DNA of 64,000 nucleotides from the NCBI RefSeq assembly GCF_905475345.1, contig NC_066595.1, forward strand, positions 6,960,501 through 7,024,500, given 5' to 3'. The notes under the pieces are model-generated. The model did not search any database. It saw only the letters and a list, made by a program, of their open reading frames with translations, and was not told the DNA's origin. This stretch comes from Vespula vulgaris. Lineage: Eukaryota > Arthropoda > Insecta > Hymenoptera > Vespidae. The position numbers were made by a program, and so were the translations under genes. This document shows, in pieces, positions 1 to 12,611 of this stretch. Positions within the stretch are counted from its first letter, which is position 1. Each line of letters opens with the position of its first letter.

Positions 1-432
1 GAAAAATTAAAGTTGTTCTAAGATCTTCTGACAGTCTTTTTGACATATTTAATATTTTTATGTTATAAAATAAATATCCAAAAATGGTTGAAACTATTTC
101 AGATATAATAATGACATTTGGGGTGGTCCATTCATTATATAACCAAATAAATATGATAACAAAGAGAACTGGAATACTTAAACGAATCGATATACTGGCA
201 GCTAAATTAATAGCTTCCAGTCGAGAAACATAATCAGATTTTACATTCTTACGTAATTCTGTCAAAAATGTGCTGTCTGTATAATTATCAGGTAAATCGG
301 TAAATTCATAAAGATTTTTTTTCCATTTTACACTAGTGTACATTTCATATATATTAATTTCTAAATCATCAATGTAATCATAAATATGATTGAAACATAT
401 CCTTTTGTTTATGTAATAAGTGAATACTGGAA
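1..432 (-). CDS. Unidentified membrane protein, internal or 3' exon (partial)
   Basis: On the minus strand the frame stays open across the whole interval and runs off the window edge, about 143 codons. A splice acceptor (TTTTCAG) lies just upstream at 433-434 and leaves two bases of a split codon. The protein begins with a hydrophilic, acidic and aromatic part (IYDYIDDLEINIYEMY), then EAINLAASISIRL, followed by two hydrophobic stretches (about IPVLFVIIFIWLY and VIIISEIVSTIFGYLFY) separated by a short polar loop, then a charged tail (MSKRLSEDL). This suggests two membrane segments with a short hairpin loop. I do not recognise the family. A candidate upstream donor lies near 535-540 but I could not define the preceding exon with confidence. 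The open frame in such AT-rich DNA and its protein-like composition make a real exon likely. Confidence 0.55.
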
Positions 433-1796
433 CTGAAAATTGTAAGATATTTATAATGGAAACATACTGTAAACTTGATAAATTATTATTTTAATAATGA
501 AAAGTATAATATCATACGTTTATCACTTACTTGACCTTATATTCGGCAACTTTATATACTTTCCAAAATTATTAGGTTATAAATAAAAATGATATTAATT
601 TATGATGATTTATGATAAGACCAACATTATATCTAAAATTTTATCTTCCGTTTCTATGATTTGAAAGCAGTTTTGAACGTTTGAAAGATCCGGATTATCA
701 GCCAGTACAAATATACATACATACATATATATATACTTCCATGAAATATCCAATATAAATAAAGAACGTTGATTGGACGACTAGTTAGATACGATAAAAT
801 ATTATTTAATATCATCTACTCGGTACATGTTTATATTCAAAATGTCTGTTTATAAGAAAATGTTACTTGTATATATAAAATAATGAAAAAAAGCAAAACA
901 ATTTTGTCTCATATTATAAAATCATATTATATCCTTCATTGTCCTGTACGAATCAAAAATGAAAATAAATTTTCAAAAATCAAATAAGAATTGAAAAAAT
1001 AAATAAAATCGAATCATCTAAATACGATAATCAGAGAATTGATAAAGTTATATCTGGAATATCCAGTACATAGTACATACATACATACATATTGGTGGAA
1101 TATACGGTTCCGTTATGCCATCTGTTGTTTAAGAAAGATGCACTGAAGAGAGAAGTCGTGTATCCACGTATACCGTTTATCGTGGGTACTGGTTGGTGGT
1201 CTGGGTAGATGAATAGATAGTGCACAAGTAATCAAGCTCGTGAAATCAGATTAAACCTTATATTCGAATAGTCGTTAAACAGTTTTATTAGAACATTAAC
1301 TGAATTATTAAGGAATTGTTAAAAGTCTTGAAAATATTATCGTAGTCGATAAAAACAATAATACCGATAGCCGGACACAGCAACGAAAACTTTCTATGTG
1401 TACGCGTTTTCCCTATGATCCGCCGCACAACTTCGTTCTATCATTTCTTTCTTGCATTTTCTCCCCCTTGCCCGTCAACCCTTAACTACCTTCCCCCATT
1501 TCGGTGTGTACGAGTATGAAGAGTATCTCGGTTTCTTGTCAAGTCCTTCGTCTTAATAGATGTACGCGCCAGTGATAAAGGTTTACGAAACTTAACTACA
1601 TAGAATATATCGCGTGTAGTGTCGAGCGCGATTTAACCTTGTGAAGCCGATCCTCGGCTGTTTTTCAATGCGCGAATGAAGAATATTCGGTTCGTTTAAG
1701 AGTGGTATGTCAATGTGTATACACAGTACGACATTACCGTAGGTGAAGAGAAGAGGATATACTTTTCAAAAATTCTTCTTGAACATTTCATTCGAC
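433..1796. promoter_or_regulatory. Intergenic region and Cul3 5' flank / 5' UTR
   Basis: No conserved coding sequence is visible here. The left half is AT-rich. From about 1370 to 1790 the sequence becomes richer in GC and CpG (TACGCGTT, GTCGAGCGCGATT), which fits the promoter and 5' UTR of Cul3 starting just downstream. No TATA box stands out. A short minus-strand open frame at 1031-1225 has no recognisable features. Confidence 0.5.
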
Positions 1797-4700
1797 ATGA
1801 TGAAGAGCAGTGCTTTGCCAAAGAAGGAGGGCAAAATGCGTATACGTGCTTTTCCGGTAAGAAATTTTATACCTTAATATTTGTCTAGACGAGATGTGAA
1901 AGAAAGAAAGAAATAAAGAAAAGAAAAAAAAAAACAGTATAATCAAGCTATTAAATGTAACACGTACTCATACTCACATTTACATATACAGCACACATAT
2001 CACATTTACATATAAGTTTTCTATTATAATATTCTTACAAATTATTTACAAATTTCCTTTATTATGATTTTCTATATCATTGAATTCGATCAAAAATCAT
2101 GAAATTGCTCGTTGACATTAATTTAACGTAATATCGTTGTCACGATACATATATCGTACACTCTCGCTATCATTGTACTACTTTGACTTTTCTCATTATT
2201 GCCATATAATCATATTCGAATGACAAAGTATTTTAGGAATATTATAGGACATATGCATGTCTCCATTAAATCAAAATATTTCTATCAATTATGCCCTTTT
2301 TAAACTTTTTTTTGTCTTATTTCTTGAATGTTATTGAATAGGTTAAGTGAATTCGAAAATAATATATTAACTTTTGTTATTCGCAATTTAACTTCCTTCT
2401 TATTTTTATATACTTTATAGAATTATTAATTAGTATGTTTATACATAAACACGATTAAAGTTCATTGCATTTAAATGTTAAATTTCTTGTTTAGTTGGAT
2501 TGTTTTCTTTTTTTCATCTTCCAATATTATAGTTATATATAGTTCCTATATAAATTTATGATAGTTCACATGTAATGTAAGTTTATGATTTGATTTGACA
2601 GAAAAATCAATATAAAACTTAAAAAGTCTGTGCTCAGTATAGTATATATTGTAATGTATGTCAGATACATTGCTTCGTACTATATATATGTTGGTACTTT
2701 AGAATAATAATATTTATAAATATTTAAGAAATATCTTAAATGAGAAATATCTTAAGTTCTTAATATAAAGATAAGTATAAATAAGAAAATTTGTTAATTT
2801 ATAACCTTAATATGGGACAATTGTTGCTATAACAACAAGGAAGTAAATAAAATTTGAAGTTTAAAATTTTACTATCTTTAGAGAGAACTGCAATTTTGTC
2901 TTTTAGGTAATAAAGCTTCAATACGTAAGATGTAATGCGTAAGCATTGATACAAACAGGTAAAATTTGCATTGGGAGAAATTGTATAATATTGAATAAAT
3001 ATATGAGTGTTCAAGAGGATAAATTATGTTGTCAATGTTACATGTGTTATTCTTTTTCATTGGATCATATTCCGTTAAGTAAAACTAATATATGATTATG
3101 AAATATTTTCATATTTCAGTTTTTAATAAATTTTTCTTAATATTTAAATTTTCTTTCATATATATTAAACTTTTTATATCTTATGTTGTTATATTCATTT
3201 TGATTATATCATTGAAATATTTATGGTTATGTATTTATTATAATGATGTTTTATAATAAATTTGCATAATACAGATAGATCCATTGATTATTAAAAATAA
3301 ATTCATCTAATGCATATTTATACAATTCAATTAAGGAAAAAACGCAATAAGGAGGAAAATTAAATTGTAAGAAAAAGAAAACAAAGAAATGTCAAATTTA
3401 AGAATCTATTTAATCGTATTGAAGCAGTACAGATGGTAAAGGAAAACATTCATGGTGAAATAAACATGAATAGTGCAAATACCTTTCTTATTACCAATAC
3501 CCCTGTGAGAAAGTGTATCTATTATACATTCATTTAACTTATATTATAAAAATGTATTGTGTGATTTTTATAATTGTAACTTTTAAAAATATGTTGCACA
3601 AGGAAGTTAAAAATTAAAAATTTAACTAAAAAATTTAACATAAAATTCTAAAAATTTAATTGTATCATAGTATTTGTTGTATATCGTAATTTTTGTATTA
3701 TAGACGACTATGGATGAAAAGTATGTAGAAACTATTTGGACCTTACTTAAAAATGCCATCCAAGAAATACAGAAGAAAAATAACTCTGGTCTTAGTTTTG
3801 AAGAATTATATCGAAATGCATATACTATGGTTTTGCATAAGTATGGTGAACGCCTTTATACAGGATTAAAAGAAGTTGTAACTCAACATCTTGAAAATAA
3901 AGTACGAGATGATGTTTTATATTCCCTTCATAATAACTTTTTACAAACATTAAATCAAGCATGGAATGATCACACAACTTCAATGGTAATGATCAGGGAT
4001 ATTTTAATGTATATGGATAGAGTTTATGTACAACAAAATGATGTGGACAACGTATATAATTTAGGACTTATAATATTTCGAGATCAGGTAATACTTTTAT
4101 AGCCATATGTAATGTTTTATAACAAAATGATTTCCTTAATGAAATTTTTGTAAGTAAAAGGATATGTTATAGGTGGTTAGATATGGATGTGTAAGAGATC
4201 ATCTGAGAGATACATTATTAGGTATGGTGTCAAGAGAACGACATGGTGAAGTTGTTGATAGAATTGCAATAAAAAATGCATGTCATATGTTAATGTTGCT
4301 TGGCATTAATAGTCGTCAAGTTTATGAAGAAGATTTTGAAAGGCCTTTTTTACAACAAAGTGCAGAATTTTACAGAGTAAGTATCCATAAAATTATATTT
4401 GATGACCTTCTTATAACTCTTTTATTTATAAAAATTATATTAAAAAAAAGTTATATCTTCTTAATGTCTTTTCTAGATTGAATCTCAAAAGTTTTTAGCA
4501 GAAAATAGTGCATCTGTTTATATAAAAAAAGTAGAAGCAAGAATTTATGAAGAATCAGAAAGAGCGAAACACTATTTAGATGAATCTACAGAACCACGGA
4601 TAGTTGAAGTTGTGGAAGAAGAACTAATCAAAATCCATATGAAGACAATTGTTGAGGTATATTTATTTTGTTTATTAATGTGAATAAAAAACATCTTGAT

Positions 4701-5381
4701 ACTTTTATTGTTATTAACAGATGGAGAATAGTGGTGTTGTACACATGCTTAAAAATCAGAAAACAGAGGACCTTAGTTGTATGTATAAATTATTTTCAAG
4801 AGTGACAGATGGTTTACGTACAGTTTTTGACTGTGTATCTCAGTTCCTTAAAGAACGAGGACGTGCTATGGTTCAAGAGGAGCATGAATCAACAACAAAT
4901 GCTGTGCTCTTTGTACAAAATTTATTGGACTTAAAAGATCGTTTTGATCATTTTCTTCATTATTCATTCAATAATGATAAACTTTTCAAACAAATGATAT
5001 CTTCAGATTTTGAATACTTCCTCAATTTAAATACTAAAAGTCCAGAATATTTATCTCTATTTATAGATGATAAATTAAAAAAAGGTTCTAAAGGGGTCAG
5101 TTTTGTCTTACATTGTTTCTATAGATTTTTTAATGATAATGATTCTAAAATATGAAATAATTATAAAATTTTAGATGACTGAACAAGAAATTGAAGGAAT
5201 CCTGGATAAAACTATGGTTTTATTTAGATTTCTTCAAGAGAAAGATGTTTTTGAACGGTACTATAAACAACATCTAGCAAAACGTCTCCTTTTAAATAAA
5301 TCAGTATCAGATGATAGTGAAAAAAACATGATATCCAAACTTAAGGTATTAAAAATATAATAACTAAATTAATTTTAATGA

Positions 5382-5435
<54 letters not shown>

Positions 5436-7814
5436 ATAAGTAAATATTATTTATTTTAATAATCGTTTATATATTGCAAAAGTCATGCGTATATTTAAAA
5501 CTTCTAATAAGAAGAAACAGTATTTTGTATAAAAATATGTGTTGAAACTTTCACAATAGAATATTATTTAAATGAAAATATTATCTTTGAAATTTTCATT
5601 CTATATAAATTATCAGTCTTCAAATGTATCTAATATATGTTTTTTTGTAATTTATGATTATTATAGACTGAATGTGGATGTCAATTTACATCCAAATTGG
5701 AAGGCATGTTTAAGGATATAACAGTTAGTAATACTATTATGGACGAATTTAAGGATAACGTTCTTACTTCTGGGGTAAGATTTCATAAATAATTTTTTCA
5801 ATATTTACAAAAAATCTAATTCGTATCATTAATTTTTGATCAAGTATTTCCTATATCATAGTTTTACTTGTTTTTATTTACATTTCTAAGACAAGTTTAT
5901 ATGGTGTGGATATAAGTGTAAGGGTACTCACAACTGGTTTTTGGCCAACACAATCTGCTACTCCTAAGTGTAATTTACCTAGTGCACCAAGAGGTGCATT
6001 TGATGCCTTTAGATGTTTCTATCTTTCTAAACATACAGGACGTCAATTGACACTGCAGCCACAATTAGGTTGGTACTTGGTATTTTGCTAACTTTAGAAA
6101 TGATTATAAACAATAAAAGATAAATACTATTAATATGAATTATTTATAGGATCTGCAGACCTAAATGCTATATTTAGTGGCCCAAGGAGAGAAGAAAGTA
6201 GTTGCGGAGGATTAGATACGCCGTCTTCTTCTAATTCCATTGGAAATGGAAATAGCAATGGGAGCAATAGTCTGTTAAGTCAAAGAAGCAGTATATGTGC
6301 CAGTACAAGAAAACACATAATTCAAGTTTCAACTTACCAAATGTGTGTTTTGATGCTTTTCAACAAAAGAGAAAGATTGACATATGAAGTTAGTATCTAA
6401 TATAACTTTTCATTTATCTATTTAATTTTATTTACTTTTTTTTTATATTTATCTATTTTATTTATATTTATATAATATAATATATTATTGTATATATTAA
6501 TATAATACGTAATATAAATACGATCGTGTATACAAACACATACATATATGTGTTTATGTATGTATGTACGTATGTACGTAAATATATATATATATATATA
6601 AATACATTGTGTAGGAAATTCAAGGTGAAACCGATATTCCAGAGAGAGACTTGGTTAGAGCTCTGCAATCTCTTGCAATGGGCAAAGCTACACAGAGGGT
6701 GTTACTCAAATACCCTCGAACCAAAGAAATTGAACCTTCACATTACTTCTGTGTAAATAATAGTTTCACCAGCAAATTGCACAGGTATATTTAATTAATT
6801 AATGATAAAAGCAAAAATGGAAACTTCTCTAAAATTACATTTTTGCTTAGAGCAAGTTTATTGCTTCTTTTTTTTTATTTTTTTATGAAACAAATTTTCT
6901 ATTACATATTTATTACGTTTTATTGTTTTATTTTATGTGACTTTGAAATTAATATTTTGTATATTACTTTAATAAATATATTTGTACTTTTTATAAATTA
7001 TGCTATTTTTAATGTAGTATTATCGCATAATATATATTCGCTTATTGAATCAATAAACTAACGAAATATTGCAATTTTGATTAAATGTATATAATATAAT
7101 ATTTAGCAGTAACAGATTGCAAAGGTTTGCATAAAAAAATGTTTTCAAAAAGTTCGTGTCTTTGCTCATTCATTCGTCTCTTATATTTTATAAGTCACAT
7201 ATGAATACATTTTATTTACTAAACTTTCAGAATTTTAAGACAATACACTTGTTATTATCAATGTCATTAAACAGTAAACATAAGATATATCTGTTCCCTA
7301 GTAAACATTCCTAATAAACATATACTTGTTTGTAAAGAGTAAAGATCCAGACTGTAGCAGCAAAAGGAGAATCAGAGCCAGAGAGAAGAGAAATGCGCAA
7401 TAAAGTCGACGAAGACCGAAAACACGAAATCGAAGCAGCTATTGTGCGTATCATGAAAGCTCGGAAGCGTATGCCGGTGAGTATAATTAATTGTTTACAT
7501 ATACTGATGTTTTTAAGGTTGCTAAGAATTATTAAACTATATATATATATGTGTGTGTGCGTGTGCGTGCGTATATATATTTATTTTTATTTTAGCATAA
7601 CATACTCGTAACTGAAGTGACGGAGCAACTAAAAGGTCGTTTCTTGCCTTCTCCAGTTATCATTAAAAAGCGTATTGAAGGTTTAATTGAACGGGAGTAC
7701 TTAGCTCGTACGACGGAGGATAGGTATGTGTATAAAAATATATAACTTAATTTATTTATTTAATACAAATTTTTTTCTTTTACTTATAGGAAAGTATATA
7801 CGTACGTTGCTTAA
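1797..7814 (+). CDS. Cul3: Cullin-3, scaffold of BTB-type ubiquitin ligases
   Basis: Thirteen exons splice in phase to 786 residues: 1797-1856, 3704-4087, 4173-4376, 4477-4656, 4721-5095, 5175-5345, 5667-5774, 5891-6068, 6150-6388, 6615-6784, 7338-7476, 7596-7723 and 7790-7814. The product matches animal Cullin-3 throughout: the N-terminal KMRIRAFP segment and cullin repeats (NNSGLSFEELYRNAYTM, QAWNDH, DILMYMDRVYVQQ), the cullin-homology domain (SPEYLSLFIDDKLKKG, VRVLTTGFWPTQSATP) and the C-terminal winged helix ending VYTYVA. The expected neddylation lysine is K730 in IVRIMKARKRM. Cullin-3 binds BTB adaptors at its N-terminus and RBX1 at its C-terminus. Human CUL3 is 768 residues. The first of two adjacent ATGs is chosen; the second would drop one residue. 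Intron 1 is 1.85 kb and holds a possible alternative exon. Confidence 0.96.
3433..3504 (+). other. Cul3: Candidate alternative Cul3 exon within intron 1
   Basis: The frame is open from 3364 to the splice donor CCT/GTGAGA at 3504/3505. A possible acceptor (TACAG) ends at 3432, immediately before an ATG at 3433. From that ATG the segment reads MVKENIHGEINMNSANTF followed by LITNTP, ends in phase 0 and joins exon 2 (TTMDEKY) in frame. It could be a cassette exon after exon 1, which also ends in phase 0, or an alternative first exon. Its amino acids do not resemble the usual Cullin-3 N-terminus. A chance open stretch of this length is quite possible in an intron, so this is tentative. Confidence 0.3.
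5384..5433. repeat. (TTA)n microsatellite in Cul3 intron 6
   Basis: About 16 uninterrupted copies of a TTA/ATT trinucleotide lie in the intron after exon 6 of Cul3. It is a simple repeat with no coding role. Confidence 0.95.
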
Positions 7815-10800
7815 TGCTGAGTTCAAATATTGGAACTGTACAAAAGTGTAAGTAATTTGTAATAATGTATACCATCTAATTATATCATCGATTCATTATA
7901 CTTTACACAAATTAATTTCCATTATTATTGATATATCAATATTTTCATCATCCTCACCACAGTCATCTATAATGTGTAAGAATCATTATCATCACCACTA
8001 TTGCTTTCTCCATGTAATAGTTATATATCTGGCATTCTGTATCAACAAGGAACATTTTTCTCTAGTAGAGGGTTTGTCTATTTGAATTAGTAAAACGAAT
8101 TTGTGAAGTAATCTCTCTGTAATATCAACTGCCATTTTATATTTTAGGTTGAAAAGATGTACTTACGGCATTGTAAATGGTAATTCTGCCGATTTCACTT
8201 TCTTTTATAATAGGATTATAATTGGGCTTTTATAAATAAATTTCTAGTAATTTCGTTTTCTTTTTCTTTTCTTTCTTTTTTCTTTCTTTTTTTGTTATAT
8301 ATTTAATTTTCTGTACAAAAACATATAACGTGCGATGCAAATAGTTGTAAATAAAGTGAAAAAAAATATACAGATACAAATTTATAAAAGGGAAGAAAAA
8401 AATAGAGTAAAGTTTGTAATACCGTTTGTTTATGAACATCACAACATATGATGACTCAATAACACACGGTATTATCATATTATAAACTTAAGAGTTAATA
8501 TTAATTATATGAAGGATGTATGTGAGAAACATATAAAACCTAGAATTTAAAGTGGAATTTGAGTACAGCATGATTCTTTTAAAATAACGTCAAACATATT
8601 GTAAAAGTCATTGTATTGAGAAAAGACGTTTCTCGTTGGTTAATGAATGCCTAAAATATCAAAATATTGAAATAGATCATTAAAAAATTGATTAGTTTGG
8701 TGGGAAAAATCGATGCACGTTGAAAGCACCCTTTGTAATATATCGAATTTCGCACAGATGCTATTTGCTTTTTCTAGATATTATTTATTTTAGTTGGAAC
8801 ATAAAAAGAAATGTGATAACATTCATTAGTTCACTGCTAATTCCATTTTGATGAATAAATAATGTAAAATTGATATAAGGATCACGATATATTATTATTT
8901 TATTATTATATGTGTAATTCTTATTCTTGATTATTGTAATTACTTAAAAATAACAAGCAAACAAACTTACTTTACTTATGTTATTTTATTTAAAAACAAA
9001 TGTAACATGTGTTCTGTATTGCATACTGAATATCAGTATATTATCAAAAGACGCGATCTGTGATTAAAAGAAACTCGCATTGGAACAATAGAATTAAAAA
9101 AATATCAGAATTAGCGGAGCAATGTAATAAATCTTTGATTTAAAATTCTGATTATGTTTTATTACATTCTGCTTTTTATAATTGAGAAGAGAATTTCTTA
9201 AGAATTAAAAAAAAGAATGAAACATAATCTACATACAGCAATGTTGTTCTTGTTTCGTTAATTCTTTCGAGTTTGAAATCTTCAATGTATGTAAATTTAA
9301 TTTACTATAAAAAGAATGTAACACGGCAGATGCAATTCAAATGCTACATATTCGAAGACATTATTAAATCCAAGACTGTTGCGAATTATTAAAGAAAAAG
9401 AAGAAAAGGAATGACTATGTTTACGTCACTTTTAATGATTCTAAATCTTTTTTCTTTCAAGATCTATTTACATTATAAACTAAAAATATGTAATAAGTAT
9501 ATCTGCATGCAATTTGTCAAAACATGTATTTTGAAATTTAGATATTCAAATCGTACTACAAAATAAAAATGCCAATATTCTTTTACAACAAATAAATGCC
9601 AATATAATATTGAAATGCATGTAGTTATGAATGTGGAATAAAATGGAAACAGACTGTAGAAATAAATGACTTGAAATTATAATAAGTTTACGTTGAAGTT
9701 AATAGTATCCATCTATTCGTTCGTGTGCTTTTAACACTACTGTCTGTTAGTCCCCGTACATGGTTTATATATAAGATAATCAATACGCCAAATACGTCAC
9801 ACGGTTATTCAAGTTTGAACGAAGTATCTTATTGTAAAGTGTACATGTGCGTATATCTAAGCATCAAAGCTTTTAAGATAAATGAATATGAAAAAATAAA
9901 AAAGTAAATACGTCTCGTAATTTCTATTGTGCTTTCACGTGTATCAAATTATTGAACAATAATTTATGATGTATTGTTCCAGTTCCATAAAGTAATTAAC
10001 GTCGTTAATCTTTTCCACCCAGCTTATCGATTGAATGGTTTGATTATTCATCGACTTCGGTACATTACAACGTGTTTATTGTAGTACGCCAAAATGTGGG
10101 ATCTTCGAAACTGTAAGACATGCAGAGTTGTTAAGTGGGCTAATATACGCGCATGAGCTTGAATAAAAATGAAGAACATTAAAAAGAAAAGAAAAGAAAA
10201 AAAAAAAAAAAAAACAGAACAAACACAGAACACTCAACGATGTTACCCCAGCTCATGTATTATAGAAAAAAAGGAAACAAATCTGCAAATGTCATATTTT
10301 TTATTTTCATTTATACCTTCTTTATTTATTACGATAGAATTTTAATATGTCAATAAAAGTTTTTCTCTTTCTTACATAAAAAAGAAACTTAATAAAAATA
10401 AAAATCTTTACAAAGATTTTTTGTCTTCATAATATAATATATTTACCTAGCTCAGTTTTTGTATAAACTTAAATAAAAACGCATCTGTGAAAAATAGTTA
10501 AAAGATAGAAATAATTAACATACCTGTAAATTAAAGATTAATCCCTTATAGCCTATTAATAACGTTCATATTATTTCGTTTGGATTTTAATCGAGACTAT
10601 ATTATTCAAAGTCAGAAATGTTCAGTATTTATAATGATGATAGATCTAATTCTTCCAGTCATTGTAAAAAATATGAAGAAAAAAATGAAAGATCAAGGAG
10701 TTTGTTCATACTGTATACCGCTACGTATAGATATATTACAAAATCTTCATATCATTTGTTAAAGTCATAATGAAGTGTGAATATACGTAATCTAACTTCG

Positions 10801-12611
10801 TAAATAAATAATTAATCGAGAAAATTCATTTTATTTATTCTTGAAATAATTTGTACGATATAACGCGATCGTATAAATAATATTTATAATGAAAACAAAA
10901 AATCTTACAATGCTTTCACTAGCACTACACATTTTTATAACTGGTCGAATAATAATATTAATCTTTATTAATCTGTTTTTATCAGAAATTCCAGAAATAA
11001 ATTTAATAAATCAATGTTTTTATCGATGAGAACGATATAAAGTAGTGTCGTTAATGTAAATATACAATTTTATTTTCATATATAGCTTTGATATTATTTA
11101 TTATACGGAAAAAAAACATTTAATAGCACCTTATTTTTACCTTCAATAGAAAAAGTGTCTGTGTGTATATTATTATCTCAAACTATAATTCTTATTTAAA
11201 AAATACACATTTTATGGAAGTTCAATGTTCTTATTATTCTTGTGTATTTATATATTTTTTTGAAGTTCATTACGATTTAGATGATATAAAGAAGTATATA
11301 TATTTTTTATGTTATGTCATATTGTAATATTAAATACCATCTTCTTGTACATCTACATAGGTTTCTTTGTAAAGTATACTACTGTAAAAGTAGATTTTTT
11401 GAAAAGCATTTATAAGTTACAAGAAATATATAGAAATAGTTTGCAATCTTCTTAAATAAAAATTAACTAAAGTGAAGAAAAATTATCATTATCCATTATC
11501 AAGAGAATGTATAAGTTCATAATATTGTCATCTCCATTACGTGCTGGATATAACAGTGCAAAGATAAAGTTAGAAAAATCATAAAAATTATGGCAATTAA
11601 TATAAATATGATTCGTACGTTGATGACGAGTATCTACAATAGACATCAATTTTCTAAAACAACTCTTTAAGACAGTGTTTCTCAAACTTTTAACTTATAC
11701 ATATTTTCGGGCATATATATGTAACCGGCGTACCTCTTGTATAGGTAGATAAACCTATAGCATAATATAACAATGGGAATAAAATAAAACATGCATATAT
11801 ACACACATCAAATTTTGTATTCATGAACTACATACAGAATGTCCCAGAAAGTTTGATCTATACTTCAGGAGCGTATCAAGATTTTCTTTTTAGTTTTGTT
11901 AGAGCTTTCACGGCGTATCTAAAAACTTCTTTACCGCGTATATCCAAGGGATACACATACCACATTTTGAGAAACACTGTTCTAGATAATAGCGTCAAAT
12001 ATTTGTGAACAATTATGTTACTTAAATCTGTCTTCTACAAGCATATAAATGTTGAATAAAGTAGATTATACTATTCAAAATGCTACATATATAATTATGA
12101 AAATAAATAGGAACATAAACTACATAAACAAACAACTTTTGTTAAAAGTGGGGAAAGCATGTTGCTTTCTTTTTTTCATAATTCATTTGTTTGTTAATAT
12201 TTAATTAAAATATTTTTTTTTTAATTGCCATAAATCTTCAATATATAGACGCCATTTCAATACATACTATAAAAATTCGCGAAATGTAATATATGATGGT
12301 TCTGTGTTCAGAATTCTTTGAAATTAGCTTGTGTGCAATTATGATGACAATCTACTCAAACTTAAAAATTAAAATACAGTATAAGACTTGTTTACAATAT
12401 CATACAGTTATTTTATTATAATTTACTTTGCTCTGAAAAGTTCTTTCCACCTTATTAAACATTACAATTTGCATATATTCATATCCTCGTTATCGACCAA
12501 TACTGTACACGGGCATTCTCGATTCCACATATGACAGACCGGCATAAATCGACTCGCAATGAATTAACTGAGGTGGCAGGCATCGTGGTGAGAAAGGCCT
12601 ACCATTTGGGA
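7815..12611. other. Long AT-rich tail-to-tail interval: Cul3 and Ube2l3 3' UTRs
   Basis: Cul3 (plus) and Ube2l3 (minus) converge here with 4.8 kb between their stop codons. The sequence is AT-rich and has several AATAAA-type signals on both strands, so much of it is probably 3' UTR, but I cannot place polyadenylation sites exactly. Open frames in it are short and low-complexity. The only structured element I can support is a MITE at 11673-11979. Confidence 0.5.
11673..11979. mobile_element. hAT-like MITE (non-autonomous DNA transposon)
   Basis: A 307-bp segment is bounded by terminal inverted repeats: CAGTGTTTCTCAAA at the left end and its reverse complement TTTGAGAAACACTG at the right end. 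This start and end pattern (CAGTG...CACTG with TTCTCAAA) is typical of hAT-superfamily elements. There is no transposase open frame inside. An 8-bp target duplication would be expected, but the flanks (CTTTAAGA left, TTCTAGAT right) are only loosely alike, so the duplication has probably decayed. Confidence 0.7.

Noticed and set aside
1031..1225. 64-codon minus-strand frame near the Cul3 promoter
   Set aside because: No splice sites, domains or composition typical of a protein; it probably arises by chance.
11823..12008. 61-codon frame overlapping the MITE
   Set aside because: It runs across the right end of the element into flanking DNA and shows no transposase motif.
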